64,000 nt of DNA, from the NCBI GenBank assembly GCA_032622095.1, contig CP136067.1, positions 57,331,899-57,395,898 on the forward strand. The letters are read 5' to 3'. The notes beneath the pieces are model-generated. The model worked only from the letters and a program-made list of their open reading frames with translations. It was not told the origin of the DNA and did not search any database. The translations under genes and the position numbers were made by a program. Position 1 is the stretch's first letter; every line of letters starts with the position of its first letter. The stretch is from Siphonodentalium dalli (lineage: Eukaryota; Mollusca; Scaphopoda; Gadilida; Siphonodentaliidae). Positions 11,735-23,439 of the stretch are shown piece after piece.

Positions 11735-12072
11735 ACTTACGCTGAAGGGGTCACTTTCACCAAAAAAAGTGCTGAAGGGTACACAGATTTTGAAAATGTG
11801 CTGAAGGGTACACAGGGTTTGGGATCGACACTAAAACAGTTACTTCAACTGTGTTCCTGAAAGTCTGGCGCCCATCAGAAGTTTGTTTTCGGTTCATTTT
11901 AATGATCATTATAACGTAAACAATTATTCTCTAAAAGAAATCATGGCAGAAACGAAAACTAAATGTCATTTAGAACATAATTTTAAAACCTGCGTACCCT
12001 TCAGCACATTTTCAAAACCTGTGTACCCTTCAGCACTTTTTTTGGTGACAGTGACCCCTTCAGCACAACTTA
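11735..12072. repeat. Inverted repeat with GCTGAAGGGTACACAG motifs
   Basis: Arms of about 85 bp (11738-11822 and 11989-12072) are near-perfect inverted copies separated by about 165 bp. Each arm holds GCTGAAGGGGTCACT followed by two spaced copies of GTGCTGAAGGGTAC. A third copy of one arm plus the adjoining sequence ending GAAAGTCTGGCGCCC lies inverted at about 54740-54930, so this is a dispersed family rather than a local accident. No coding function is supported. Confidence 0.75.
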
Positions 12073-12299
12073 CTTCTATTCTATTAATTTCGGGAGCCTA
12101 TATTCATCATCGGAGATACCTGTGAGACTTCGCACACAGTTTGATCTTAGACAGAGCCTTTATTTAGCGGCTGCCCATTTGTGCGCTTCAAGCACATTTT
12201 GATCACTGAAATATTTTGATTTATATATATTGTTTTAATTTAATTCTGTTTTAGATTGAATTCCTTGCTTTTAACAAAACCAATTTAAAAAAAAATTCA

Positions 12300-12430
12300 A
12301 AATATTGAAAAACTAACACAATTATAACATCTGCTAGGGTACCCCTGGTCACCACACCAAATTTGGTTGAACTCGGTCCAGGGGTCTGAGAGACAAATCC
12401 GGACAGATCGTCCTTGTTTATATATATAGA
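12300..12430 (-). repeat. Dispersed repeat with CAGACCCCTGGACCG core
   Basis: The reverse complement carries TCAGACCCCTGGACCGAGTT, then CAACCAAATTTGGTGTGGTGA and GGGGTACCC, matching the repeat at about 1990-2065. It starts near a run of TATATA and ends near ACCAATTT. Confidence 0.6.
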
Positions 12431-12572
12431 TGACAAGCAGTCACAGCACTCTACCAGACTTGGATACTTTAGTCTTGTGAGAGATCATCTGAGTTGATAG
12501 ACTGCAAATAATTCACTGATTGGCTTGATGCCCTGATGATAAATATTTTCTACCCATTGACAGTCACATTAA

Positions 12573-13518
12573 GGGTCAGACGCACGTTTGGCCAAAATTT
12601 CCTGGTATTTCAAAATGTATTTTCTCTAAATCTATCAGGAATATCTTTGTGAAATTTTGTATAAGAGATTATTGTGGTACCATACATAAGAACCATAGGA
12701 CATTTGGTTATTATAATCTCATTTACTTTACTTTTATGGCATGAAAAATCTTTAAAATTTCACTGTGTTCAGGTACCGAGAACTATTGTAAAACAGATTT
12801 GTTTTGAAAGTGCATTTCATATATACATGATATCATATCTGAAGATCATGAGAGGAGACTTAATTTTTCTTGATTCATGAAATTTAATGATTATTTTCAT
12901 TCAGAAAGACAACTACCATAAATAATTTTTTATTATTGAGAATTTTCATGCCATGCTTGTTGGTCATTGAAAAATTGGGCTCAGTTGAGTTCTGGGTCAT
13001 GGGTTCATAACCAAGTTAAATCTGACCACCTTATCTCTTAACACTGTGGCCTAATTTCTGTTGATTGCTCCCTGCTTGAGTGGACAGCACCACATTTGAA
13101 CATTTGTTTTCATTGGGCTGGCATATTTGTGCCTGCTTTATTCTTCATTATAATACATGGGGTATGATGCTATAATATGCAATTAAAAAGATAACTCAAC
13201 ATTATGATACAAATGAAGCCTCCTCTCATGGAGTCAAGACAATAAGTTATTTGATGGTTGACATGTTGTTTGAAATTATAAATTTTTCTGGCAGTTCTCG
13301 GTACCTAAAGGGACAGAAACGAAACAAATATTTTCAACCTCTCAAATGTATTAAAATCCATTATTGTTATTGTCTCTTTATAATTGCTCTGATTCTATAT
13401 ATAATGAAAATTATCATATGTAAAATTCCAAGATAGATCCAGAGAAATTCTTTGTTGAAAATCACTTGCCATTTCTGGCTGGATTTACTGTGATTTATGC
13501 AAAACGTGCGTCTCCCCC
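12573..13518. mobile_element. 946-bp TTAA-flanked element with AGACGCACG ends
   Basis: Ends GGGTCAGACGCACGTTT (left) and GGGGGAGACGCACGTTTTGC (right, read inward) are flanked by TTAA at 12569-12572 and 13519-13522. The terminal ~90 bp are diverged inverted repeats, and a CAGGTACCGAGAACT block near 12773 pairs with its complement near 13297, so the element has foldback character. A second copy is cut by the window start (1-93). No transposase frame is visible, so the element is non-autonomous. Confidence 0.8.
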
Positions 13519-13522
13519 TTAA

Positions 13523-14339
13523 TGTTTACATTTCTTAAAGCTTCTTTCCAAAGGGTGTCGGGAAGGAATTTTTTCACCCCACCGTCCCATATGCAACATG
13601 CCATATTTAATGTCATCTTCACTGAGGCCCATATGAGATCACATTTACATAAATATGGTGTTTTTGCTGTTATTAATTCTTATAATATGTTTTAAACTGT
13701 TACAAATGTCAAATAAGGGCACAAAATGTCTTTAGTAAAAAATATGCATGGGGTTGTCCAAAACGTGTTTTTTTCCTCGGGACGGCATATATACCTTCCT
13801 GCAAATTTTTTATTACCCCCCCCTCCCCCCCGCGGTTCACACGAATATTATTCTACTCAAATCATGTTGCGATGTTCTGTCGCCCAAAGGAACTGGAAGT
13901 GCTGATGCGTGAATGTGGTCTTATAAATTATATATAGTCGATGTGGCTACATCGCAGTCGCCGGTGCGTATATACGTGTTCTAACCACGACACGGGTGAG
14001 AATCGGAACGCGAGTTTAAACTCATCTGAGTTGAGGGACACCTCAATGTACCATTCCGATCCACCTGTCCATTTCAATAAGAAATGAGAATTTGTTCACG
14101 CACATTGAAGCAATGTACGCTTATATACTGAGTCAGTGCCTCGATAAATCTGACATGTATTATGCACGCCAGTATACCACTAATCGAATGGCCGCAGATA
14201 TCAATATCTACAAGTGCTTTGTGTTGTTCCAATATAACGGGAGATCTATTATGTGTCAATATTGGAACCCATGTTCCGACTGGTACGCAGCTCAACTCTC
14301 GATGAAAGTGTTTCCTTATTAAGGATGTGCCGTATCCAA
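13523..14339. other. No gene confirmed
   Basis: The stretch contains a C-rich tract (13817-13830) and overlapping 73- and 76-codon frames on opposite strands at 14074-14322. Neither frame resembles a family I know, so I do not call a gene. It adjoins the 3' end of the minus-strand LINE. Confidence 0.4.
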
Positions 14340-14633
14340 GGTGGTTATATATAATCTTTAATGCCTCCGCATGGGAGAGTAATATTTACATACACATTTA
14401 TACAAATACATATATGATGATGGCGTGTGCGTTGAGAAGTATGGATGAAGATAGATGGAGCGATAGTGTGTAGTAGTATAGTGGTAGTAAGAATGTAGTG
14501 ATGGTCGCAGGGGACTGTAGAAGAGTATAGTATATGGAAATAGTATAAAGTAGGCGAAATAGAAATGATCAGATAGAGCAATTGTTTCTATAACACGTTC
14601 ATGACAGATGTCATTTGCAGACTATGTGAATCG

Positions 14634-17600
14634 TCAGATTGTTGTGTTGTTCCCCATATTAGCACAGGCATGCAGCAGAAATGTTGCTGAATCAAGGATT
14701 ATATATTCGAGATTTTCTGCTGATCCCGCGAATGGCACTGACGGAGGTCCTCCGAGAATTAAAGCCATCAGTTTTGGTATGGATAGTGATGTGAGATACA
14801 GATATAGATCGATGCCATATTTGTTGAAGATCATAGTCCAGTAGATATCCCGCATTTGGATCATAACGTCAGCTCTGCATGTCGAAAGTGCGTGTTCAAA
14901 TTCATGATCGTAATAGCGCGAACAATATTTACACAATAAATTGTTTGGGTAAGTTGACTTGTTCAACAATCTTCCTAGATTTTTGAGTGCACCAGTATAT
15001 GGGCGATTTGTCCTGCACAACTCCCACAAGTTCCAAAGTCTATTTGGTTGAATGGCAATCGCGCAGTAACGAAAGTTCAGCTCTGTCTACTGTATAGATT
15101 GTCTCCAGTCTGCACAGTAGTCAGTCTCTATTCTCTCGCGAACAATTCTACTCCATTGGCATTTAGAAGGAAAGATGCCGTTCTCCATATATACAGTAAG
15201 GAACGAATACAGGTCATATTTCTTCAGAATGCAGATAATATCTTTGACAAATCCAGACACCTGCCGATTAAATAGCACGACTTGGTATGATTTGAAAAGA
15301 AATAATTTAAGTGGCGTTTGGTGGTCAATTGGCAGATGTACAAGTTTTTCCAGGAAACAGTTTTCGTAAATGAATTTCTCGTTCGGCTGGCATTATTCCT
15401 AAGAGACCTAGAGCTAGAATAGTTGGAGTCCGTGTCGGTAATGACTGGATTTGCTTTACGCAAACCCGGAATGATCTCTCGATGGTCAACATGGCAACAC
15501 TGTTGTCTGATGGAAGTAACTCACATCCATAGAGAGCTTTCGGTAACACGATGCATTTGAACAATTTAGTCATGACAGCGGGCGAACATGACTGGATAGT
15601 TCGTTTTCCAGCTTAGGCACTACGCATCTTATGTGCAATGTTTTGAGAGCGTTTTAGCGTGTTACCAAATTTGCCCTGAAGAATTCCAAGATGTGTACAA
15701 TCTGTGTCTTCTATCAATGCATCATCCCCAAGTTGCCAAGTTCTAGATTGTCCGTGCTGGCGAATGGTCTCATTGAAGACAACAACTTTACTTTTTGTGT
15801 TGGAGAACTTGAATCGCCGCTATCTGCTGCATTTGTGGCATATGGACAACATATTATCGAGTCCAGTCTTTGTTAGAGACATAATTGCAATATCATCCGC
15901 CGTTGTTGGAGCAGCACACGAAGCGTTATGAATCATCATACCGTCCTGTGAACCTGTTAGTTGTGAAAGCAGTTCGTTGATGTATAAAAGATACAGGAAT
16001 GGTGAGCTGATGGCCCCTTGCCTGGTTCCTTGTGAAATAGTAAGGGGGTCGGATAAGGCACCATTATACACAACTCTGCTGGTGGCTTCCATATGCATGT
16101 TTTTCGTGACTCTCAGGAGCTTTCCTTGAATTCCGAACTCGTGCAGTTTCAATAGCAAACCAGCATGCCACACCCGATCAAACGCCTTCTGGGAATCCAG
16201 AAAGCAAACGAAGATACGAGATCCCATGTCTGATGCATACGAAACAGCCTCTTGCAATACGAATGATGTCATCGTGCAGCTTATATTTTGTTGGAATCCA
16301 TTTTGTTGTTGGCTGGGGAAACACGAACATAGTGAACTCCGACGCACTCGATTCATTATAACACCTTCGAACACCTTGTATAATGCAGATAGGATCGTTA
16401 TCGCACGGTAACTATCCGGCTTGTGATGTGGTTTTGGTTCTCCTTTGTATAAAGGCACAATCAGTCCAATCTTCATTTCTGGTGGTACATACTCTAAGTC
16501 TATAATTCCGTTGTATAGCACACATAACATTGTAAGAAGAGATTCAGTACTATGAATTATATGTTCATTGGTAACATTGGCAATGCCTCCAGATTTGTTA
16601 ATCTTCAATGTTCTGATAACATCTTTGACTTCGTCTATAGTGATTGGTTGACACATGTTTTCGGATGAATAATGTTCATGTTCAGGGTCAAATATCTTCT
16701 TCAGTGAAGTGGTCACATAACTTTCGAACGGTGGGTCTTCGTGTGGAGATTCTTCATATAGAGCCGAGAAATAGTCTCTCCAATGCTAGGGTCACGCACA
16801 ATATCCCCGTCGAATTTCATCTCGGAGGCAACGGTGCACTTCTTTTTGTCTGCATTAATCAGCTTCCAAAACGATTGCTGGTCGTTCCGAGCACAGTATT
16901 CTACGTTGTCGTAGACTTTCTGATCGTGATGGTGTGCAGCAAGACGAAGAGCACTGCGGAACTCGCGTTTCGCAGCCTTGTAATATGTGTATGACTGCAT
17001 GGGAACTCATTAAATGAGGTTTGCCATCGATGATCCATTTATGCCAACACTTTTTCGACTGCTTGTGTATTAATTGAAGTTCTTTGCTCCAGAACGGTTT
17101 GAGATTCTTATTGAAGCTTTTTGCATTAATAGCAAAATCTGCAGCGGCACACAGCGCGCTCACAATATCACGATACACGTTACATAGTTCCAATTTATAG
17201 CGAATCCCAGGTACGGCTCGACAACATATTGAGTCCAAGAACGAGTGATATTTTTGAATGTCCAAGAGCTTCCAGTTGTATCGCTTTTTTACATGACGCC
17301 TTTTTGGGGGAGCGTATTCTTCTGGTATATGCAGACAGCAAGTTACTGGAACATGGCATGATGTGTTTGTTGGTTTATCGCAAGATATTTCACAAGCTAA
17401 GACGAGATCTTTTATTGAGTTCGGTATAACGATATGATCGATGAGAGTTGGCGATCCGATTGCAGCATGTGGGGAAAAAACTAAATTTCCCACCACGACA
17501 TGTATTGGAAGCAGTTGTCGAAAATGAACCCTGTCTCTGCAAAAACATTCGAAATAGCTTAGATCGCTCGTCGTGGCCGGAAGGAGTGTTGTTAATTCTC

Positions 17601-18196
17601 GAGTCACCAATATGTGAATTAAAGTCACCGATCACCATCACGTAGCTTCCGTCAGCGTATGTGTTGATGTAGTCTTCTAGCGATTCAAGGCACTCACTAA
17701 AATAAGAATCATCATGGCTGGAGCTTGGAAGGTATACCTGAATGACAGTTAGATGCATGTTGGAGTTCAAACGAAAGCGGATCCCGATGAATCTCTGATC
17801 TGTTAATTGAAGATAGGTACAATTTTCCATCAGGCTGCGTCGCACGAATATAGCCACACCATCACGCGTGAAACAACCACCAGTTTTAGTTTTTATCTGC
17901 CTGCCAGGTTTCGAAATCGATACATAATCTTTGCACAGACTATCCAGGCGATATAGATCGTTGGTGTTTAACCAATGTTCTGATATACCTACGATATCAA
18001 GGTTCATCGCATTAAGGAGTTTTGATAAGTAGGCTGAGTTTATTATCACACCACTTGCATTCCACGTAAGTACTCTTAGTTCCTTCCGAAACCTATCCAT
18101 GATCATAGTTGTCTGATGCTTGTGGTGGATCCCGTCCCCGAGGTCGCAGGGTGACACCAGGCGGAAGGAATCCGTGAGTCGTGAACGTTTTGGCAT
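14634..18196 (-). pseudogene. LINE ORF2: endonuclease plus reverse transcriptase, frameshifted
   Basis: The endonuclease domain shows LTWNASG, GISEHWL and GDFNSH near the start, and SPTLIDHIV after a frame change at a run of six T (about 17475). The reverse transcriptase follows with FVCFLDSQKAFDRVW (motif A), SQGTRQGAISSP (motif B) and TTADDIAIMS (motif C, with T where Y or F is usual). A palm-to-tail segment carries LPKALYGCELL, and a C-terminal knuckle CKYC-x9-H-x4-C lies at about 14.89-14.95 kb. Frame changes occur near 17.47, 17.0, 16.78 and 15.35 kb, and in-frame stops near 15.82 and 15.63 kb. Reconstructed length is near 1,190 codons, ordinary for the group. It copied element RNA into genomic DNA when intact and overlaps the end of ORF1 by about 100 bp. 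Confidence 0.92.
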
Positions 18197-18943
18197 CTTT
18201 GGAGTGGATTATCACGCGAGCAGATTGGGTTCCTCGAATGGAGCTTTTAAACAATTTTATGAAAGTTGGAATCACACCTCGCTTGTTGAGGTAAGAGCGC
18301 ACGCTCTCTTCAGTGAAAACTAAGTGAAATTTTTCCAAGGAAAAACTTTTTTGTCCGTTTTGAATTCTGACGCAGAACGCCCTTGAAACAATCAGACACG
18401 TCGTGATTTACAAAGTCATGTTCAGGGAGATTTCCGATACCGTAAGATTCACCTGCAGCTGAGATTTTGTCACCAGGTTCATCGTTTCGTTGCATGCGAG
18501 GTTCACATGAATCTGCTGTTGGTCCGTTGTGGATATTATCATCTTGATGAGAAATGGTCAGGAATGCGGCGATTTTGACATCGGTGTCTGATGCAGCGTG
18601 TGAGTTTTGATGAGGTTCCACGGTGTTATTTCTTGTATCTTTATCGTCGTTTCCATGTTGGATATCGCCCGTATCTCCATGCTCGTCACTGTGTGGCAGT
18701 GACTTTGTCATCTGGTTTGTGCTGGATGCAGCATTTTTGTATTTTGGATTCGGTGTTGACGCTAGTAGGGATTTGTCGACGAAGGTAGAAACATATTGAT
18801 CAATCGTAGTCAATGTGCCGTTATCATCCTTGTCGTGGCTCAAGTTGGCACGTCTAGCAGAACTAGAGATAGCAGCAGGTGGACCAGAGTCCGCATCGCC
18901 GACTAGCCGTTGGAAAAATTCTTCCAACGAGGCATGTTGGAAA
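18093..18943 (-). pseudogene. LINE ORF1 (RNA-binding/gag-like), frameshifted
   Basis: The first 213 codons are polar and rich in Asp, Asn, Ser and His, with no ordered motif. A frame change near 18330 leads into an 81-codon frame with a more structured tail: KFHLVFTEESVRSYLNKRG, IRGTQSARVIIHSKDAK and FLPPGVTLRPRG. The last segment recalls the PxGV-x-RP ending I remember in ORF1 proteins of CR1-like elements. There is no ATG at the upstream edge: the frame opens with TTG just after a stop, exactly where the 5' tandem unit ends, so the original start is lost or lies elsewhere. ORF1 proteins bind element RNA in the ribonucleoprotein. Confidence 0.7.
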
Positions 18944-19320
18944 CGGGACAATTTTCAAGCTTGAATTAGTTGCTCTGTTTGTGAATTGATCAAATTGTTG
19001 AAAGTCCGAATTTATAGTGAAAATTTTCTTCCGCAAAATCGACCAATCGACCACTGCGAAATCCCACATTGATTTCGGTCTGTAAACAGATCTACCGGAA
19101 GTCACATTTCCTGTCTGTAACCTTAATAATGGGCGAGAAACGGGACAATTTTCAAGCTTGAATTAGTTGCTCTGTTTATGAATTGATCAAATTGTTGAAA
19201 GTCCGAACTTATAGTGAAAATGTTCTTCCGCAAAATCGACCAATCGACCACTGTGAAATCCCACATTGATTTCGGTCAGTAAACAGATCTACCGGAAGTC
19301 ACATTTCCTGTCTGTAACCT
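18941..19320 (-). repeat. Two 197-bp tandem units at the LINE 5' end
   Basis: The segments 18941-19123 and 19138-19320 match over 183 bp without indels and with about five mismatches, at a spacing of 197 bp. They carry CAAGCTTGAAAATTGTCCCG on the minus strand. They sit directly upstream of ORF1, the place where some LINEs carry repeated 5' UTR promoter units. The downstream edge coincides with the first open codons of ORF1. Confidence 0.85.
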
Positions 19321-19330
19321 CGGAGAAATA

Positions 19331-19673
19331 TTGACATGCGCAGACATCAATAGCGAATTCAAAGAAACGCGCATTTATAAAGCACATTAATGGATTTCCA
19401 AACTATATTATTGTTACAGCATTTTAGCGAAATATTGGATTTGTATCGAAATCTAATCTATTAGACGGAAGCATGTGGCAACATTCACACACTTGAACGT
19501 CATCACAGGTCACGGATGGGAGCGGAAACATATTTAGAAATATTTCTGAAAAACCAACAAAATTCTTCGCTATCAAAAGTGCTTCTGTTGATATGTTGGT
19601 TTATATGTGTGGATTAATTATCAGCAGATGAGCCAGAATTGAGCACTATATATGAGTTTGTTAAAAGTGCGTT
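19331..19673. other. No feature recognised
   Basis: Short AT-rich interval between two minus-strand LINE sequences. It may include unrecognised 5' sequence of the larger LINE. Confidence 0.4.
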
Positions 19674-20085
19674 ATCAAGATAAGATAAGATCAGTTTATT
19701 GACAATTACACCCGCACGGGGCCGATGTCACAACATAATTAACAATAAATACATATATGATATAATAAGTATACACAATTGTAATCAGAATTAAAATGAA
19801 AACTTTAGCGTTTTTGTTGTTGAAAATCAGGTGTTTCAATCCTTTTGTGGAAAAAGAGACGGACCGTGTTACAGATGATATTGCACGTTTATGTTTTATC
19901 ATTTCTCAGTATGAAAATGAATTTTTGTGTATCAGTCATATTAGTAAACTTGTGATTTACTTTATTTATTTCGTCAAAGAACGGAGACGAATGCTTTTGT
20001 AAATAGGACATTTTAAAATAAAATGTTCCTCGGTTTCCGTTTCCAATCCACTCTTTCTGAATATTCAATGACTCGAGGGGTGAAA
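19674..20085 (-). pseudogene. 3' fragment of a LINE related to the 41.7-44.2 kb element
   Basis: On the minus strand the fragment ends CAATAAACTGATCTTATCTTATCTTG, shown here as CAATAAACTGATC and (TTATC)n; the same pentamer tail ends the plus-strand LINE. Reading inward, TCNIICNTVRLFFHKR aligns with SVCNMIRLFFLKR of that LINE, FTNMTDTQKFIFILRN aligns with FINMSDDNKFIFIMKN, and ETETEEHFILKCPIY preserves the H-x4-C end of its zinc knuckle. At least two frame changes separate these pieces. It is a 5'-truncated, dead copy of a sister family. Confidence 0.8.
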
Positions 20086-21994
20086 TATAGTGTTTAGTCA
20101 GCCATTTCATTTTGAGACTCATCAACATTTTAAAACTATAGTCTGAGAAAGACAATAATTGGTGTGCAAGATAAATCAGATATTATGGATAGAATAAAAT
20201 TCCCGATACGACTTTTAGTATAGTTTTCGGATTGCAAAAGAACCTCGGTGGTTTCATTAACTGTCACATAACACGTATTTCATAGTTCTCTCACAGATAG
20301 TAGCCAATTTCAACATTGATTGCCATTGTAATTTGAATTTTACCAGATATTTAATCTTCCATAATTGAAGCTACATCTTCAAAACTTCGGATTCATCAGA
20401 AAGAATAGCACTTATATATAGTGCAAGTATTTGTTTATTTTGCTGGAAAAGTTACCATTAAGGCAATTCTGTCACTTCCTTCAAAACCTTTCTGGTTTTC
20501 AAAATAAGATATATGTTCTCTACCAAAGTGAATTTATTTCAACTAATAAACCAGTGCACTATAGATCACATTTTGTGATCTTTCTAAGGAATCAACTACA
20601 GGTTGATTTAATTAAGTTTTCAGAAATATTGTTTTTGTCCAAAACATGTCTGCCTAATTCTGAGGCATTTATTTTCTTCCTTTGAAATCCAACCTATATA
20701 GTTCAGAAAAGATGTTTAGTTTACTATTAAAGCATGCATGCAAATTAGTCATTCAGCCTTTCTGCTATGAGGAACTGATATATCTGTGATGTTGGAAATT
20801 TTGTCACCTCATCGCCATCTTAAGGATCCTTAAGTTGTTGAATATTCATCGAGTGGTATCATTAACCGACTATTAGTATTATTTATCCACTAAATATAAG
20901 TCACTTTGTTTGTAAAGGCTCGGCAATTTGCCAAAATATGCGCGGCTGTGAAAGACGACACTGAGAAACAAAGATAAATCGCGGACGGAGTGATAATACG
21001 ATTACAGAGGTCATCTAACAAATGACCTTTTATTTGGGAAGTCACATATTTTCGATGAGGATCATCTTCTTCTGTCTAATTGTATAACAGACCTTTTGTT
21101 GACAGAACTAGCCTCGTTGCTCGGACATATGGCTGGAAATTTGACTATTGTGTGATATGGTGGGAATTTTAAATTTCTGATTGTGCAGATCCTTCCATCT
21201 GTCAGAATACACGACGATATTGTGCGGTGGTCTATTTGTTTCCAACAACGAAAGGGTCTCAATGCTTGTGTCAAATTTCAATGAAAAAATCATATTGCGC
21301 CGAGTCAAAAGATGAAATCAAACACAATTGGGTTGTGAATGGAACATGACAATTGTGGTTTGACCAGAGGCTATATAGTATTGCGAACTGAAATCGGTGT
21401 ATCCGCTGTTTTGTAAATGTTAGTAACACGTGTGCATGCCCATCACGCGCGCTTGGATCCAGGTGGGCTCTTGAACCATCGTCACCCACGTCTATCATAA
21501 AGGCGGCAATGCGTCCGATTTGACACTATACAGTTTTATACACCAGAAAATGGTATTGAACCTTTGGGCCCATTCGTGGGAGGTTTTAATGGATTTAAAA
21601 AGGAACAGTTTTATCAGGTCGTGAATTTCGGTTGGACGCACAATTCAGACGGTCACATGTACAGATATGATAAAGATCATTTCGTGATTCCATTTAATTC
21701 GATTATGTCTTTCAACTTTTTTCTAATTGTATTATTTTGAATGTTGTTACTCGAGGGTTTTCGTAATGCCTGTGTATTAGTTATAATGTTAATGTTTTAT
21801 TCACCTAGTAAGTTGTACGTTAATTGGTTTATGAATTGTTTATTAATTTGGTGTCAAATCGGATAGGTTATTTTGAAGTTGGCATTTTCTGCATCGGTTG
21901 TGGTGGGCGACGTATCGCGGACGATGATTTCTGTGGGCAGTTGAGTAAAATCGGAGTAACAATAACCCTATATGTACTCTTTCTTTCATCAATT
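20086..21994. other. About 1.9 kb without a recognised gene or repeat
   Basis: AT-rich sequence. The longest frames (84 codons at 20431-20685, 75 codons at 21271-21498) have no recognisable motif. Nothing else could be supported. Confidence 0.4.
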
Positions 21995-22427
21995 GCCAGA
22001 TTTAGCCACACATGCGTGTAACTTGTAACACGTGTTACCATTGACAACGGATGTAACTTGACTCACAATGTTGACCATTCCACCTATACATGTACTCGTT
22101 TAGAAATATTTTGCCCATACGGGGTAGCGCATAGGAATAATCCAACAATCAGGTAACCGACAACGCTATATATGCTGGCAGTGTGGTAATAGGAGTTGGC
22201 TGAGTGGGAAGAGCATATTGTGACTGGAGCATATTAAGCGTATCGCTGCAGCTTTCTTCGCCACGGACTATTGTTCTCGCGTCTGTTTACGCGTAAATGG
22301 GTCGATATCTATAAACGTGTACGTTTGGCATCGTAAAATCACGTGACTTTTCCCCGCTCATTGCATCTCCGTATAGAACCATAGTAACACATGTTACAAC
22401 TTACAAGTACGTGTGGCTAAATCTGGC
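21995..22427. mobile_element. 433-bp MITE with GCCAGATTTAGCCACAC ends
   Basis: Inverted ends of about 47 bp (GCCAGATTTAGCCACACATG at left and the complement of GCCAGATTTAGCCACACGTA at right) share also a TAACACGTGTTAC-like block. The target duplication is not clear; the flanks read CAATT and TAATATT. No coding sequence is present and no second copy was noticed in the window. Confidence 0.75.
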
Positions 22428-23436
22428 TAATATTGAACCGATAACGTGTTGTTGATGTATATTTATATATTCCGAAATGACGATAACCTCAAAATAGACA
22501 GGAACTATATCTCTTGTACAACTGCGCCAACGAACAATCAATGTGAGCGCATCGTGCCAAATAACGAAGTGAAAGGGACATATATAGGGTATCCACGTAC
22601 AATGGCGTGGAGTTAACGACGTTTATATCTACATCATTTGTGCCAGGACATAGACAGACGCGTGGAACAGCGTTATTTCGCGCAATTCGGTCAATGTGTT
22701 GCCCACACGAAGTCGCTATTTCATCCCGGACTTAGAAACGTGAACCAATCTATGGGTCACGCGCGAGGTATAAGCCCAAAGAGAGATATCATCGACGTTA
22801 TGACGACTTAAGTAGCCCTCATAGAACATGACTTGACGCATTATGCGTGCGCAGGCACAGCCCGCACTACTCGTGCTCCTTGCGACGCGTGGCCAGAACA
22901 ACCTTTGAATAAGCCCCCGTGGTTTGGCAATATATCGCCGCGATATCAAATCTGTACATCTCTTTCGGAAACGACAGCCATGCGTTCTATGAAGTAAAAT
23001 TAATTACTGTCCCTTCGGCTGATGGGCAAATAAAGGGTGGTGATTATCTTCAAATAAATTGGCAGCATTTAATATAGGCGTTCGTGAAATTTATAGCAAG
23101 TTTGCCATTGTGTTCTATGCTTGAAAAAAAAATCAAGACAGTTATATATACATATTCTAAAGGTGCGTAAAACAATTAAAGGGACCCAATGCACTCGCAG
23201 TGGGTAAATGTGTACAAAATGTTTAAGTCTGGAAAAGCATCACCAGAACACGGAGAAAGAGATACACTTTAATCTTATATTCATTATTGATAACGAAATT
23301 TCTGTGTTGAAACCATTGTTTTGTCAACAATTACTAACATTGCTAATTTTGTAGAAAGTTCAAATATTTTAGTCGGAATATGATTTTCAGAATATTTTCA
23401 AATGCTTATTAAGGTTTGGTACTTCATTAATTGCAC
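22428..23436. other. No gene confirmed; locally CpG-richer segment
   Basis: Positions about 22600-22960 have clearly more CG dinucleotides than the surroundings, and the 77-codon minus frame there is unrecognised. The rest is AT-rich and featureless. Confidence 0.4.
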
Positions 23437-23439
23437 TAA

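Larger units (their letters stand above)
14340..19330 (-). mobile_element. Decayed full-length non-LTR retrotransposon (LINE), APE type
   Basis: On the minus strand the order is two 5' tandem units (18941-19320), ORF1 (about 18.09-18.94 kb), ORF2 with endonuclease and reverse transcriptase (14.63-18.20 kb) and a ~290-bp AT-rich 3' region ending near 14340 in ATTAAAGATTATATATAA. The layout and the apurinic-endonuclease type nuclease place it in the large CR1/jockey/I group; the exact clade cannot be fixed by eye. Several frameshifts and stops show it is inactive. I could not identify a target-site duplication, so both outer limits are approximate. Confidence 0.9.
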
